Source of the DNA: Actinokineospora iranica
GTDB lineage: Bacteria > Actinomycetota > Actinomycetes > Mycobacteriales > Pseudonocardiaceae
Assembly (NCBI RefSeq): GCF_900101685.1
Contig: NZ_FMZZ01000011.1
Coordinates: 55,855-119,854 of the forward strand
DNA length: 64,000 nucleotides
Reading direction: 5' to 3'
Shown here in pieces: positions 53,365 through 61,281 of the stretch. The position numbers were made by a program, and so were the translations under genes. The notes below the pieces were generated by a model, which saw nothing but the letters and a program-made list of their open reading frames with translations, did not search any database and was not told the origin of the DNA. The first letter of the stretch is position 1. Each line of letters begins with the position of its first letter.

Positions 53365-55250
53365 GCGGCATCGACCCCCTTCACGATGTCAGTGAGCACG
53401 TCCTGCAGCTCCTCGGCCTTGAACGGGAGACCGGCGACCTTGGTGTAGCTGATGACATCCACCAGGTACCTGCCCCGTAGCAACAACGCCAGCTGGCCCA
53501 GGTTCATTTCCGGGACCACGACCTTGTCGTAGGACTTGAGCACGTCGCCGAGGTTCTTCGGGAACGGGTTGAGGTTGCGCAGGTGCGCCTGCGCGACCGC
53601 GTGGCCGAGCTTGCGCACCCGGCGGGCCGCCGCGCCGATCGGGCCGTAGGACGAGCCCCAGCCCAGCACCAGCACCCGCGCCTTGCCGGACGGGTCGTCC
53701 ACGGTCAGGTCGGGGACCTCGATGCCGTCGATCTTGGCCTGGCGCAGCCGGACCATGCGGTCGTGGTTGTCCGGGTCGTAGGAGATGTTGCCCGAGCCGT
53801 CGGCCTTCTCCAGGCCGCCGATGCGGTGCTGCAGGCCGGGGGTGCCGGGCACCGCCCAGGCCCGCGCCAGCGTCTCCTGGTCGCGCAGGTACGGCCAGAA
53901 CGTGCCGTCTGGGGCGTTGGGCTCGGTGGCGAACTCGACGCTCAGGTCGGGCAGGTCGGCGACGTCGGGGATGAGCCAGGGCTCGGAGCCGTTGGCGATG
54001 GCGCCGTCGGAGAGCAGCAGCACCGGCGTGCGGTACTTGAGCGCGATGTGGGTGGCCTCGATGGCCGCGGCGAAGCAGTCGGCTGGCGACTGCGGCGCGA
54101 CGACCGGCACCGGCGACTCGCCGTTGCGGCCGAACATGGCCTGCAGCAGGTCGGCCTGCTCGGTCTTGGTGGGCAGGCCGGTCGACGGTCCGCCGCGCTG
54201 CACGTCGATCACCAGCAGCGGCAGCTCGGTCATCACGCCCAGGCCGATGGTCTCGGACTTGAGCGCGACACCGGGCCCGGAGGTGCTGGTGACGCCCAGC
54301 GCGCCGCCGTAGCTGGCGCCCAGGGCCGCGCAGATGCCCGCGATCTCGTCTTCGGCCTGGAAGGTGGTGATGCCGAACTGCTTGTACTTCGACAGCTCGT
54401 GCAGGATGTCCGAGGCCGGGGTGATCGGGTAGGTGCCCAGCAGCACCGGCAGCTTCGATTGCTGCCCCGCGGCGACGATGCCGTAGGCCAGGGCCGTGTT
54501 GCCGGTGATCTGGCGGTAGGTGCCGGTGGCCAGCTTCGCGGGGGCGACCTGGTAGGTGACCGCGAACGCCTCGGTGGTCTCGCCGTAGTAGTAGCCCGCG
54601 CGGAACGCGAGCACGTTGGCCTCGGCGATGTCGGGCTTCTTGGCGAACTTCTCGCGCAGGAACCGCTCGGTGCCCTCGGTCGGCCGGTGGTACATCCACG
54701 ACAGCAGGCCGAGCGCGAACATGTTCTTGCAGCGCTCGGCGTCCTTCTTGCCCAGCCCGGTGTCGGCGAGCGCGCCCTGGGTCAGCGTGGCCATGGCGAC
54801 CTGGTGGACCTGGTAGGGGGCCAGCGAGTCGTCGTCGAGCGGGTTGGCGTCGTAGCCGACCTTGGTCAGGTTGCGCTTGACGAACTCGTCGGTGTTGACG
54901 ATCAGCGTGCCGCCAGCGGGCAGGTCGGCGATGTTGGCCTTGAGGGCGGCGGGGTTCATCGCCACCAGCACGTCCGGGCGGTCGCCGGGGGTGAGGATGT
55001 CGTAGTCGGCGAAGTGCACCTGGAAGCTGGAGACACCGGGGATGGTGCCCTGTGGTGCGCGGATCTCCGCGGGGAAGTTGGGCATGGTCGACAGGTCGTT
55101 GCCGAACGCGGCCGCCTCCGAGGTGAAGCGGTCGCCGGTGAGCTGCATCCCGTCACCGGAGTCACCGGCGAATCGGATGACGACCCGGTCGAGTTTCACC
55201 CCGCCTGGTCGGGCAGATCCGGCAGCGTCGCCGTCCACTCGTGTGCTCAT
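53361..55250 (-). CDS. korA: 2-oxoacid:ferredoxin oxidoreductase alpha subunit with fused gamma domain (KorA)
   Basis: 629 residues from ATG at 55250. Residues 20-200 are the gamma domain (IRFAGDSGDGMQLTGDRFTS, FPAEIRAPQGTIPGVSSFQV). The alpha part follows (GTYPITPASDILHELSKY; FQAEDEIAGICAALGASYGG; TSTSGPGVALKSETIGLGVM; RGGPSTGLPTKTEQADL). The fusion is typical of actinobacteria. Upstream of the ATG an open extension carries no family residues. First gene of the korAB pair. Confidence 0.93.
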   Translation of the reverse strand: MSTRVDGDAAGSARPGGVKLDRVVIRFAGDSGDGMQLTGDRFTSEAAAFGNDLSTMPNFPAEIRAPQGTIPGVSSFQVHFADYDILTPGDRPDVLVAMNPAALKANIADLPAGGTLIVNTDEFVKRNLTKVGYDANPLDDDSLAPYQVHQVAMATLTQGALADTGLGKKDAERCKNMFALGLLSWMYHRPTEGTERFLREKFAKKPDIAEANVLAFRAGYYYGETTEAFAVTYQVAPAKLATGTYRQITGNTALAYGIVAAGQQSKLPVLLGTYPITPASDILHELSKYKQFGITTFQAEDEIAGICAALGASYGGALGVTSTSGPGVALKSETIGLGVMTELPLLVIDVQRGGPSTGLPTKTEQADLLQAMFGRNGESPVPVVAPQSPADCFAAAIEATHIALKYRTPVLLLSDGAIANGSEPWLIPDVADLPDLSVEFATEPNAPDGTFWPYLRDQETLARAWAVPGTPGLQHRIGGLEKADGSGNISYDPDNHDRMVRLRQAKIDGIEVPDLTVDDPSGKARVLVLGWGSSYGPIGAAARRVRKLGHAVAQAHLRNLNPFPKNLGDVLKSYDKVVVPEMNLGQLALLLRGRYLVDVISYTKVAGLPFKAEELQDVLTDIVKGVDAA

Positions 55251-55606
55251 GAGCTCGCCGATCCCTCTCTCCTGACGCCGACTTGGGCCACGGCCTGGCT
55301 CCCGCCGAGTCGGCCGGAGCGCCGCGGCTCGCGCCCGAGGGTAGTCTCCGCCCTCGTGGGCGCGGCTGGTTGTGCTCTGTTGAGCGTTCACCAGCACGGC
55401 ACCGGCCGACCTTTTCTCCCACTTCTCACGGTAGGCATCGCGGTGGCGTGAGCCGCCGCAACGCGCTACAGATCACAGCCCGGCGCCGTGACCGGCGCAA
55501 GTGTCGGTCACGGGCCTGACGTCGACCTGATTTTAGTGTAACCCGGGGTTACAGCTATCCCGAAGAGTGGGCCAGGCTTTCCTGATGTGTGGATACTCTC
55601 GTGCCC
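55251..55606. other. Leader and promoter region of korAB
   Basis: 356 bases between the enoyl-CoA hydratase stop and the korA start, both on the minus strand. No gene found. It contains a 17-base palindrome at 55537-55553, next to a TAAAAT-like -10 in the korA direction. The long leader (about 280 bases) has no obvious riboswitch. Confidence 0.45.
55537..55553. promoter_or_regulatory. Palindromic operator upstream of korAB
   Basis: TGTAACC-CGG-GGTTACA is a perfect inverted repeat with seven-base arms. On the minus strand it is followed at once by CTAAAAT, a possible -10 box. A TetR-type or similar dimeric regulator is likely. No regulator gene lies adjacent. Confidence 0.55.
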
Positions 55607-56380
55607 TTAAGGGGTGCTTGTCGGGTTCCCGGAGATCCGGGCCTTCATGCTGGCCAGCAGCTCCGCGAAGGCGGGCGTGGCCATCGAGTCGACCTGCGCG
55701 ACCAGCTCGGTCTCCACGGCGGCACTGTGGTCGGCGAGGGCCGCGGTCGTCCGCAGAGTCCGCTTGATCGACAGCACCAGGTCACGCGGCCCGGCGGCGG
55801 CGGGCGCGGCCAATGCCACCGCCGCGTCCACCAGCGCGGCGTGGTCCCCCTCGACGGTCCCCACCGTCAGCCCGACCCGGTGCGCCTCGGCGGCGTCGGG
55901 GATCTGCTTGAACAGGGTCATCGCCGTGGCCGTCTGCGGCCCCACGAGCCGTTGCAGCATCCAGGTCATCCCGCCGCCCGGGTGGATGCCCAGCTGGAGG
56001 AACCGCGCGTCGAACCGCGCCTTGGGCCCCGCCAGCCGCACGTCAGCGGCCAGCGCCAGGTTCAACCCGGCCCCCACCGCCGCCCCGCCCACCGCCGCGA
56101 TCGTCGGCAGCGAGCAGCGCGCGACCGCCAGGAACCCCGCGTAGATCCCCCGCAGCCCCTCTTCCCGGGACTCCCCGAGCACCGACAGGTCGGCCCCCGC
56201 GCAGAACGCGGGCGGCGCCCCCGTGACGACGATCGCCGACACCCCCGGGTCCCCCTCGCACTCGGCGACGAGCGCGGCCAACCGGGCCGACATGGCCAGC
56301 GTCAACGCGTTGCGCCGGTCGGGGTCGTTGAGCGTGATGACGGCGACGCCGTCGCGCCGCTCCAGGAGAACGTCCGTCAT
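55607..56380 (-). CDS. Enoyl-CoA hydratase/isomerase family protein
   Basis: 257-residue crotonase-fold protein. The oxyanion segment APPAFCAGADLSVLGE and the second part, AVGGAAVGAGLNLALAADVR, are intact. One catalytic glutamate expected for hydratases after GGGMTWMLQRLVG is not obvious, so an isomerase or other crotonase activity is possible. ATG at 56380 is preceded by AGAACGTCC. The gene stands alone between korA and a MITE-like element. The paa operon is far away, so a link to phenylacetate is unsupported. Confidence 0.85.
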   Translation of the reverse strand: MTDVLLERRDGVAVITLNDPDRRNALTLAMSARLAALVAECEGDPGVSAIVVTGAPPAFCAGADLSVLGESREEGLRGIYAGFLAVARCSLPTIAAVGGAAVGAGLNLALAADVRLAGPKARFDARFLQLGIHPGGGMTWMLQRLVGPQTATAMTLFKQIPDAAEAHRVGLTVGTVEGDHAALVDAAVALAAPAAAGPRDLVLSIKRTLRTTAALADHSAAVETELVAQVDSMATPAFAELLASMKARISGNPTSTP

Positions 56381-56395
56381 GACGGCGAACCTTAG

Positions 56396-56555
56396 AGCGT
56401 GTCCTGTGGATCACGGCAGGCGCTATCCGCGCCCGCGCGGCCCCTGGCCGCACCGCGGGAACGGCCACGGACAACCAGTACGCGACCGTCCCCGCGGCGC
56501 ACCCAGGAACCACGCGGATCACGAATCCCACCCACCGTGATCCGCAGGACACGCC
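56396..56555. mobile_element. MITE-like element with 20-bp terminal inverted repeats
   Basis: GCGTGTCCTGTGGATCACGG at 56397-56416 matches the reverse complement of 56535-56554, with one change. The 118 bases between have no gene. The element is flanked by TTAG (56392-56395) and CTAG (56556-56559), which agrees with the YTAR target duplications of IS5-type elements. It ends exactly at the stop codon of the lrp gene. Other copies would be needed to confirm mobility. Confidence 0.5.
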
Positions 56556-57014
56556 CTAGCCGGGTTCCGGAGCGGGCGGCCGCTCAAGAAGTGTGGAGAG
56601 CACCACGGTGGAGACGGTCCGCGACACCATGTCGACGGCCCGCAACCGCTCCAGCGCGTCCTCCAGATGGTGGATGTCCGCGGCCCGCAGGTGCACGATC
56701 GCGTCGGCGGCCCCCGACACCGTGTACGCGGCCACCACCTCGGGCAGGGGCTCCAACCGCTGCCGAATCCGATCCGGCGACACGTTCCCCTGGCAGTGCA
56801 CCTCGACGAACGCCTCGGTCCCCCACCCCAGGGCCTCCGGATTCACCACGGCGGTGAACCCCCGCAGCACCCCCGTCTCCAACAGTCGATCCACCCGCCG
56901 CTTCACCGCGGGCGCGGACAGCGACACCGCCTTGCCGATCTCGGCGTAGCTGGACCGAGCATCGGCGACAAGCCGCGAAACGATTCGCTGATCTATGACG
57001 TCCACACGCAACAT
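56556..57014 (-). CDS. Lrp/AsnC-family transcriptional regulator
   Basis: 152 residues. The N-terminal helix-turn-helix is RSSYAEIGKAVSLSAPAVKRR, and the C-terminal ligand-binding RAM domain includes GWGTEAFVEVHCQGN and VVAAYTVSGAADAIVHLRA. The family senses amino acids. It is divergent from ddaH, and the same pairing (AsnC regulator with a dimethylargininase-like gene) occurs in Mycobacterium tuberculosis near rocD. It probably controls ddaH in response to arginine or ornithine; that is inference. Confidence 0.88.
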   Translation of the reverse strand: MLRVDVIDQRIVSRLVADARSSYAEIGKAVSLSAPAVKRRVDRLLETGVLRGFTAVVNPEALGWGTEAFVEVHCQGNVSPDRIRQRLEPLPEVVAAYTVSGAADAIVHLRAADIHHLEDALERLRAVDMVSRTVSTVVLSTLLERPPAPEPG

Positions 57015-57043
57015 CCTGCCGGTAGCAGGGCGTCAAGGCGGCA

Positions 57044-57072
57044 TTGTCGATAAGATTCCCGCCACTTACATT
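57044..57072 (+). promoter_or_regulatory. ddaH promoter
   Basis: TTGTCG (57044-57049), a 17-base spacer and TACATT (57067-57072) form a good vegetative promoter. The ATG of ddaH comes seven bases after the -10 box, so the transcript would have almost no leader. Confidence 0.6.
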
Positions 57073-57079
57073 TCGATCC

Positions 57080-57931
57080 ATGACGTCCGTCCAGGTCCGC
57101 CCTGCCCCACCGGTCACCCGCACCCGCAGGTACCTCATGTGCGAGCCCCGCCACTTCCGGGTCGACTACGCCATCAACCCCTGGATGGACCCGACCCGCC
57201 CAGTGGACGCGGCGAAGGCAGTGGCCCAGTGGACGGCCCTGAAGCAGACCTACGAGCGCCTAGGCCACCGGGTGGACCTCATCACCCCCCACCCGGCCCT
57301 CCCCGACATGGTCTTCGCGGCCAACGCGGCAACGGTCATAGATGGAATCGTCCTGGGCGCCCGCTTCCGCGCCCCCCAACGCGCCCCCGAGGCGGACCTC
57401 TACCGCACCTGGTTCCTCACCCACGGCTACCGCACAGTGGTGATGCCCACCCACACCAACGAGGCCGAAGGCGACTTCACCTGGACCGGCGACCTGCTCC
57501 TGGCAGGCACCGGCTTCCGCACCGACCCCGGCGCCCACGCCGAAGCCCAAGAAGTCCTAGGCGTCCCAGTGGTTTCCCTGCACCTGGTAGACCCCCGCTA
57601 CTACCACCTGGACGTAGCCCTGTTCGTCCTCACCGAAGCCACCCCCACCACCCGGGCCACCATCGCGTACTACCCGGCCGCCTTCTCCCCAGGCGCCCGA
57701 CGCCTCCTCCGCCGCCTCTACCCGGACGCGGTGATAGCCACCGAAGAAGACGCCACCTGCCTAGCCCTCAACGCGGTCTCCGACGGCCACAACGTCATCC
57801 TCCCCACCGAGGCCACCCACCTGGCAGCCGAACTACTCGCCCGAGGCTACGAACCCCACTTCGCCGACATCTCCGAACTCCGCAAATCCGGCGGCGGCCC
57901 CAAATGCTGCACGATGGAACTTCGGGGATAA
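57080..57931 (+). CDS. ddaH: Dimethylargininase / amidinotransferase-fold protein (DdaH)
   Basis: 283 residues from ATG at 57080. The amidinotransferase fold is shown by CEPRHFRVDYAINPWMDP, FAANAATVIDG, EAEGDFTWTGDLLLAG, the catalytic His in RYYHLDVALF and the catalytic Cys in GGGPKCCTMEL (Cys276 or 277). The enzyme hydrolyses N-omega-methylarginines to citrulline and methylamines. Some relatives act on arginine itself or on ornithine-pathway compounds. It is paired with the divergent Lrp regulator. Confidence 0.88.
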   Translation: MTSVQVRPAPPVTRTRRYLMCEPRHFRVDYAINPWMDPTRPVDAAKAVAQWTALKQTYERLGHRVDLITPHPALPDMVFAANAATVIDGIVLGARFRAPQRAPEADLYRTWFLTHGYRTVVMPTHTNEAEGDFTWTGDLLLAGTGFRTDPGAHAEAQEVLGVPVVSLHLVDPRYYHLDVALFVLTEATPTTRATIAYYPAAFSPGARRLLRRLYPDAVIATEEDATCLALNAVSDGHNVILPTEATHLAAELLARGYEPHFADISELRKSGGGPKCCTMELRG

Positions 57932-57952
57932 ACCGTTGGCGCGACTTCGTTT

Positions 57953-58162
57953 TCAGTCGCGATCGAGGCGGCGGAGATCGCGCAGGTACCAGAGGTAGGC
58001 GGCCAGTTCCACGATCGCGAGCAGAGCCAAGGCCGTCAGGGCGGTGTCAGCGTCGTCGCGGTAGAAGTACCAGCCTGCGGCTGACACGAGGAGGGGGGCG
58101 GCGAGGGAGGCCGCTCGGCTGAGCCAGCGGCGGCGGGCAGCGGCTCGGGCCGGGAGTGTCAT
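57953..58162 (-). CDS. Small two-helix membrane protein
   Basis: 69 residues. A basic start (ARAAARRRWLSRA) leads to two hydrophobic segments, SLAAPLLVSAAGWYFY and ALTALALLAIVELAAYLWYL, and the charged end RDLRRLDRD. It is convergent with ddaH, with 21 bases between the stop codons. Composition and topology favour a real gene. No family recognised. Confidence 0.6.
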   Translation of the reverse strand: MTLPARAAARRRWLSRAASLAAPLLVSAAGWYFYRDDADTALTALALLAIVELAAYLWYLRDLRRLDRD

Positions 58163-58354
58163 GCCCCTGTGATCGGATGGTCCTGCGCGCTGTTACGGCG
58201 GGCGATATTTTGACCACGACCGGTCGATCATCGCGTACAGTCGGTGGTGGCCGGACTTGGTTGCCGGGCCTTACCCGCGGTCTTTGGGCCGCTTCCCGCG
58301 AACTCCCCTCAGTCGAGGTCGGAGGCCAGGCGGGCCATCACACGAAGGATGTTC

Positions 58355-58513
58355 ATGACTCAAGAGATTCCGACCACCCCGCCGCAGCAGCAGCGGAAGG
58401 TGCCCGTTCCGGTCTTCCAGGGCGTGCCGGACGACGAGACCACGCAGGCGCCGCAGGTCAGGCGGGCTGTGGCCGCTATGGCGGGGCCGGTGTTCACCGC
58501 GCCGCAGGGCTGA
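58355..58513 (+). CDS. 52-residue Pro/Gln-rich peptide
   Basis: From ATG at 58355 with GAAGGA upstream; an in-frame ATG lies two codons earlier. It reads MTQEIPTTPPQQQRKVPVPV onward and ends AMAGPVFTAPQG. No cysteine, no membrane segment and no signal peptide. The short charged middle RRAVAAMAG is the only likely helix. The length and the Pro-rich leader-like half resemble precursor peptides, but no maturation enzyme lies close by. A chance frame cannot be excluded. The 190 bases before it form an untranslated region. Confidence 0.5.
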   Translation: MTQEIPTTPPQQQRKVPVPVFQGVPDDETTQAPQVRRAVAAMAGPVFTAPQG

Positions 58514-58948
58514 CCAGCGGTCTCATCGCCTCCGCGACGCCCGTTGGTCCCGGGGGTGTCGGTGGCGAGGCGGCGTAGTCGCATGTCCGCCACCAGGGTG
58601 ACGGCGGGGCCGGTCAGGCGCTCTGGCTCGGGGACGCCGAGGCCGGTCAGGACTGTCAGGGCCACGTCGTCGTAGGCGGCGAAGCAGATGGCGGCAGCCG
58701 CTCGGCCTGCCTGGACGCACAGCTCCCGCGGCGCGATCTGCTTCCGCCCGAACGGGGTGTTCTCCACTGCCTGCTCGACCAGGCGGCTTGGTCCATGGTT
58801 GCCGCCGCGTTGGGCTTGGGTGAACGTTGTCAGCCGGGCCGTTTCCTCGCGGGCGAACAGCAGACTTCCCGCAGCTTCGTCTGCGTCGCGTGATCGACCC
58901 CAGCGACACCCCGCGCGCCCCGGACAGCGCGCAGGATGCGGTCGCAGG
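58514..58948 (-). pseudogene. Possible gene remnant downstream of the amidase
   Basis: On the minus strand, an open stretch follows the amidase stop codon. It has protein-like sequence (SLLFAREETARLTTF; LVEQAVENTPFGRKQIAPR; AAAAICFAAYDDVALTVL; LTGPAVTLVADMRLRRL). There is no ATG or ribosome binding site before it. It runs on into the antisense of the 52-residue gene, where it loses coding character. It may be a decayed gene or an uncommon start. No other gene is seen in these 435 bases. Confidence 0.3.
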
Positions 58949-60310
58949 TCACGCCGGGGTTCGCTCTGGCCAGCGTTCGACGCGTTCCAGTTGCGCCGCG
59001 AGGGAGATCAGCAGCGGCTCGCTGTCCGAGGGCCCCAGTAGCTGCGCCCCCACCGGCAGCGGCGTCAGGCCCGCGGGCACGTTGACTCCGGGCCACCCCA
59101 GCACGTTCCATGGCCACGCGTACGGGCACGCCCGGATGATCTCCTGGTCGGTGCGCCAGCCGCGCAGCCCGTCGATCGCGCCCACCGGCAGCGGCGGCCG
59201 GGCCGTGGTGGGGGCCAGCACGGCGTCGACCCGGTCGAAGATCCGCGCCACGCGGCGCTGGAACAGGCCCAGGGTCGACCGGGCCGTGGCCAGCGCCCGC
59301 CCGCGCAGCAGCCGCCCCATCCGGCCGTTGTCCTGGGTGCGCGGGTCGAGCAGCGCCGGGTCGGGCACGCGGCCGTGCCAGTCGTGGACGCCGCCGAGGG
59401 AGCGGGGCAGGAAGTTCAGGCCGATCAGGCCGTAGGGCGGGTCCGCGACCACGATCTCGTGCCCCAGCGACCGCAGCACCCGCGCGATCCGCACAACCGA
59501 CTCACGCACAACAGGGTCCAAGACGACCCCACGCACGCCGGTAAACGCGGGACGCAGCGACAGCGCTATCCGCAGCGGCCCAGGATCGCGGTTAACGGCA
59601 TCGCGGAAAGTGGTCCTACCGTGCCCGGTAAGCACGTCAAGAAGCAGTGCCGCGTCGCCGACAGTGCGGGCTAACGGGCCGCTGGTAGTGATGCCGTGGA
59701 ACAGCTCGCCCTCCGGCAGCCTTCCGCGCTGCGGCTTGATCCCGACCAGGTGCGTCCAGGCCGCCGGGATGCGCACCGACCCGGCGCCGTCGGAGCCGAC
59801 CGCCGCGGGCACGATCCCGGCCGCCACCGCGGCGGCCGACCCGCCCGACGAGCCGCCGGGGGAGCGCGTGAGGTCCCACGGGTTGCGGGTGACGCCGAAG
59901 GCGGCGCCCTCGGTGATCGGCCACTGCCCGAACTCCGGGGTGTTGGTCTTGCCCACGATCACCGCGCCCGCCGCCTTGAGCAGCCGCACCAGGTCGCAGT
60001 CCGCGCTCGCCGCCGGGAAGTCGCCCGGGCAGCCGAACGCGGTCGGCTCGCCCGCGATGTCCACGTCGTCCTTGATCGCGATCGGGACGCCCAGCAGCGG
60101 CAGCCGCTCGCCCGCGGCGAGCCGCCGGTCGGCCTCGCGGGCCTCGGCGCGGGCCGCGGACGCCCGCACTACTCGGAACGCGTTAAGCGTGGGCTGGGTC
60201 TCCGCGATCCGGGTAAGAGTCTGCTCAACCAGCTCTTCTGAGGTAACCGAGCCCTCGGCGAGCCGGTCAACGGACTGCTCCAAGCCAGCGAACCGCAGCG
60301 CCACCGTCAT
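58949..60310 (-). CDS. Amidase (amidase-signature family)
   Basis: 453 residues. The Ser-cis-Ser-Lys triad is visible: Lys80 in GVPIAIKDD, Ser154/155 in RSPGGSSGGSAAAVAAG and Ser178 in GSDGAGSVRIPAAW. It hydrolyses an amide to acid and ammonia; the substrate is unknown. GatA-like length, but no gatB or gatC nearby. It is divergent from the siderophore-interacting gene across a gap holding a palindrome. Confidence 0.9.
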   Translation of the reverse strand: MTVALRFAGLEQSVDRLAEGSVTSEELVEQTLTRIAETQPTLNAFRVVRASAARAEAREADRRLAAGERLPLLGVPIAIKDDVDIAGEPTAFGCPGDFPAASADCDLVRLLKAAGAVIVGKTNTPEFGQWPITEGAAFGVTRNPWDLTRSPGGSSGGSAAAVAAGIVPAAVGSDGAGSVRIPAAWTHLVGIKPQRGRLPEGELFHGITTSGPLARTVGDAALLLDVLTGHGRTTFRDAVNRDPGPLRIALSLRPAFTGVRGVVLDPVVRESVVRIARVLRSLGHEIVVADPPYGLIGLNFLPRSLGGVHDWHGRVPDPALLDPRTQDNGRMGRLLRGRALATARSTLGLFQRRVARIFDRVDAVLAPTTARPPLPVGAIDGLRGWRTDQEIIRACPYAWPWNVLGWPGVNVPAGLTPLPVGAQLLGPSDSEPLLISLAAQLERVERWPERTPA

Positions 60311-60325
60311 GACTGCCCCCTAGCC

Positions 60326-60347
60326 ACTGTTCGTTCGGACGAACGGT
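60326..60347. promoter_or_regulatory. 22-bp inverted repeat between divergent amidase and siderophore genes
   Basis: ACTGTTCGT and ACGAACGGT flank TCGG, nine-base arms with one mismatch. The inner GTTCGT/ACGAAC is perfect. It lies 16 bases before the amidase start, where a TetR-type repressor would block the promoter. No tetR gene is in this part of the window. Confidence 0.55.
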
Positions 60348-60389
60348 AGCTGGTTTGGCTCGCGGCCGGAATGAGCGCGAGGATGAGCG

Positions 60390-61181
60390 GTGATGAGCAG
60401 CAAACCCGAAGCCCCGGCCCGCAGACGTTCCCGCAGGCAGGAGACCCGACTCTGGCGGGTCCCGGTCGTCCGCGTCGAGCGGGTCACCCCGCACCTGGCG
60501 CGGGTCACGGTCCACGACGACTCGTTGGCCGACCTCGCGGGCGCGGGCACCGACCAGAACGTGATGCTCTACTTCTACCCGGAAGACACAGTGCTGCCGG
60601 AGCCGCTGACGCTGGAGTCGGCCCGCGCGCTCTGGTCGCAGGTCCGCCCGCTCACCCGCACGTACACCATCCGCAGGCACGACCCGGTCACCAACGAGGT
60701 CGACTTCGACTTCGTGCTGCACGGCGACTCCGGCCCGGCCTCGGCGTGGGCGCAGCGCGTCCAGGTCGGCGACCACATGATCTTCGTCGGCCCGTCGCCC
60801 GCCTACCAGCCTGACCCGGCCGCCGACTGGTACCTGCTTGCCGGGGACGAGACAGCGCTACCCGCCATCTCCTCGATCCTCGCTGTCCTGCCGCCCGGTA
60901 AGCCCGTCCTGGCTTATGTGGAGGTGGCGGACGCGGCGGAGGAACAGCCGGTCCCCGGGGTCACCTGGCTGCACCGCGACGGCGTGCCCGCGGGCGAGAG
61001 CACCGTGCTCGTCGACGCGATCAGGGCGGCCGAGCTGCCCGACGGCACGCCCGAGGTGTGGCTGGCGGGGGAGCGCGGCGCGATGCTCGCGGTGCGGACG
61101 CATCTGTTGTCCGAGCGCGGTTATCCGCGCCAGCGGGTGCGGCCCACGACCTACTGGCGCCTCGGTGAGAGCGGCAACTGA
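60390..61181 (+). CDS. Siderophore-interacting protein (ferric-siderophore reductase, ViuB/SIP type)
   Basis: 263 residues from GTG at 60390; ATG at 60393 is equally likely. FAD-binding RTYTIRRHDP and DFDFVLHGDSGPASAWA, the NAD(P)H part (WYLLAGDETALPAISSIL) and the C-terminal EVWLAGERGAMLAVR belong to the SIP family. It reduces ferric siderophores in the cytoplasm to release iron. No siderophore synthesis or transport gene lies in the window. Confidence 0.88.
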   Translation: MMSSKPEAPARRRSRRQETRLWRVPVVRVERVTPHLARVTVHDDSLADLAGAGTDQNVMLYFYPEDTVLPEPLTLESARALWSQVRPLTRTYTIRRHDPVTNEVDFDFVLHGDSGPASAWAQRVQVGDHMIFVGPSPAYQPDPAADWYLLAGDETALPAISSILAVLPPGKPVLAYVEVADAAEEQPVPGVTWLHRDGVPAGESTVLVDAIRAAELPDGTPEVWLAGERGAMLAVRTHLLSERGYPRQRVRPTTYWRLGESGN

Positions 61182-61281
61182 CGCGGGCGGCTGACCGGAC
61201 TGTCCGGTTGGAACTTCTCAGCGAACGCGCTCGTTGGCCTTCCGGACCAGACACAGGTTTAACACCAGGGGAGGCGGACTC

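Noticed and set aside
55607-56380. Assigning the enoyl-CoA hydratase to phenylacetate degradation (paaF or paaG)
   Set aside because: It is 46 kb from paaABCDE and has no diagnostic residues, so a general crotonase call is safer.
56399-56857. Plus-strand frame over the MITE-like element and lrp
   Set aside because: Pro/Arg-rich shadow of the lrp gene; the minus strand carries the HTH and RAM domains.
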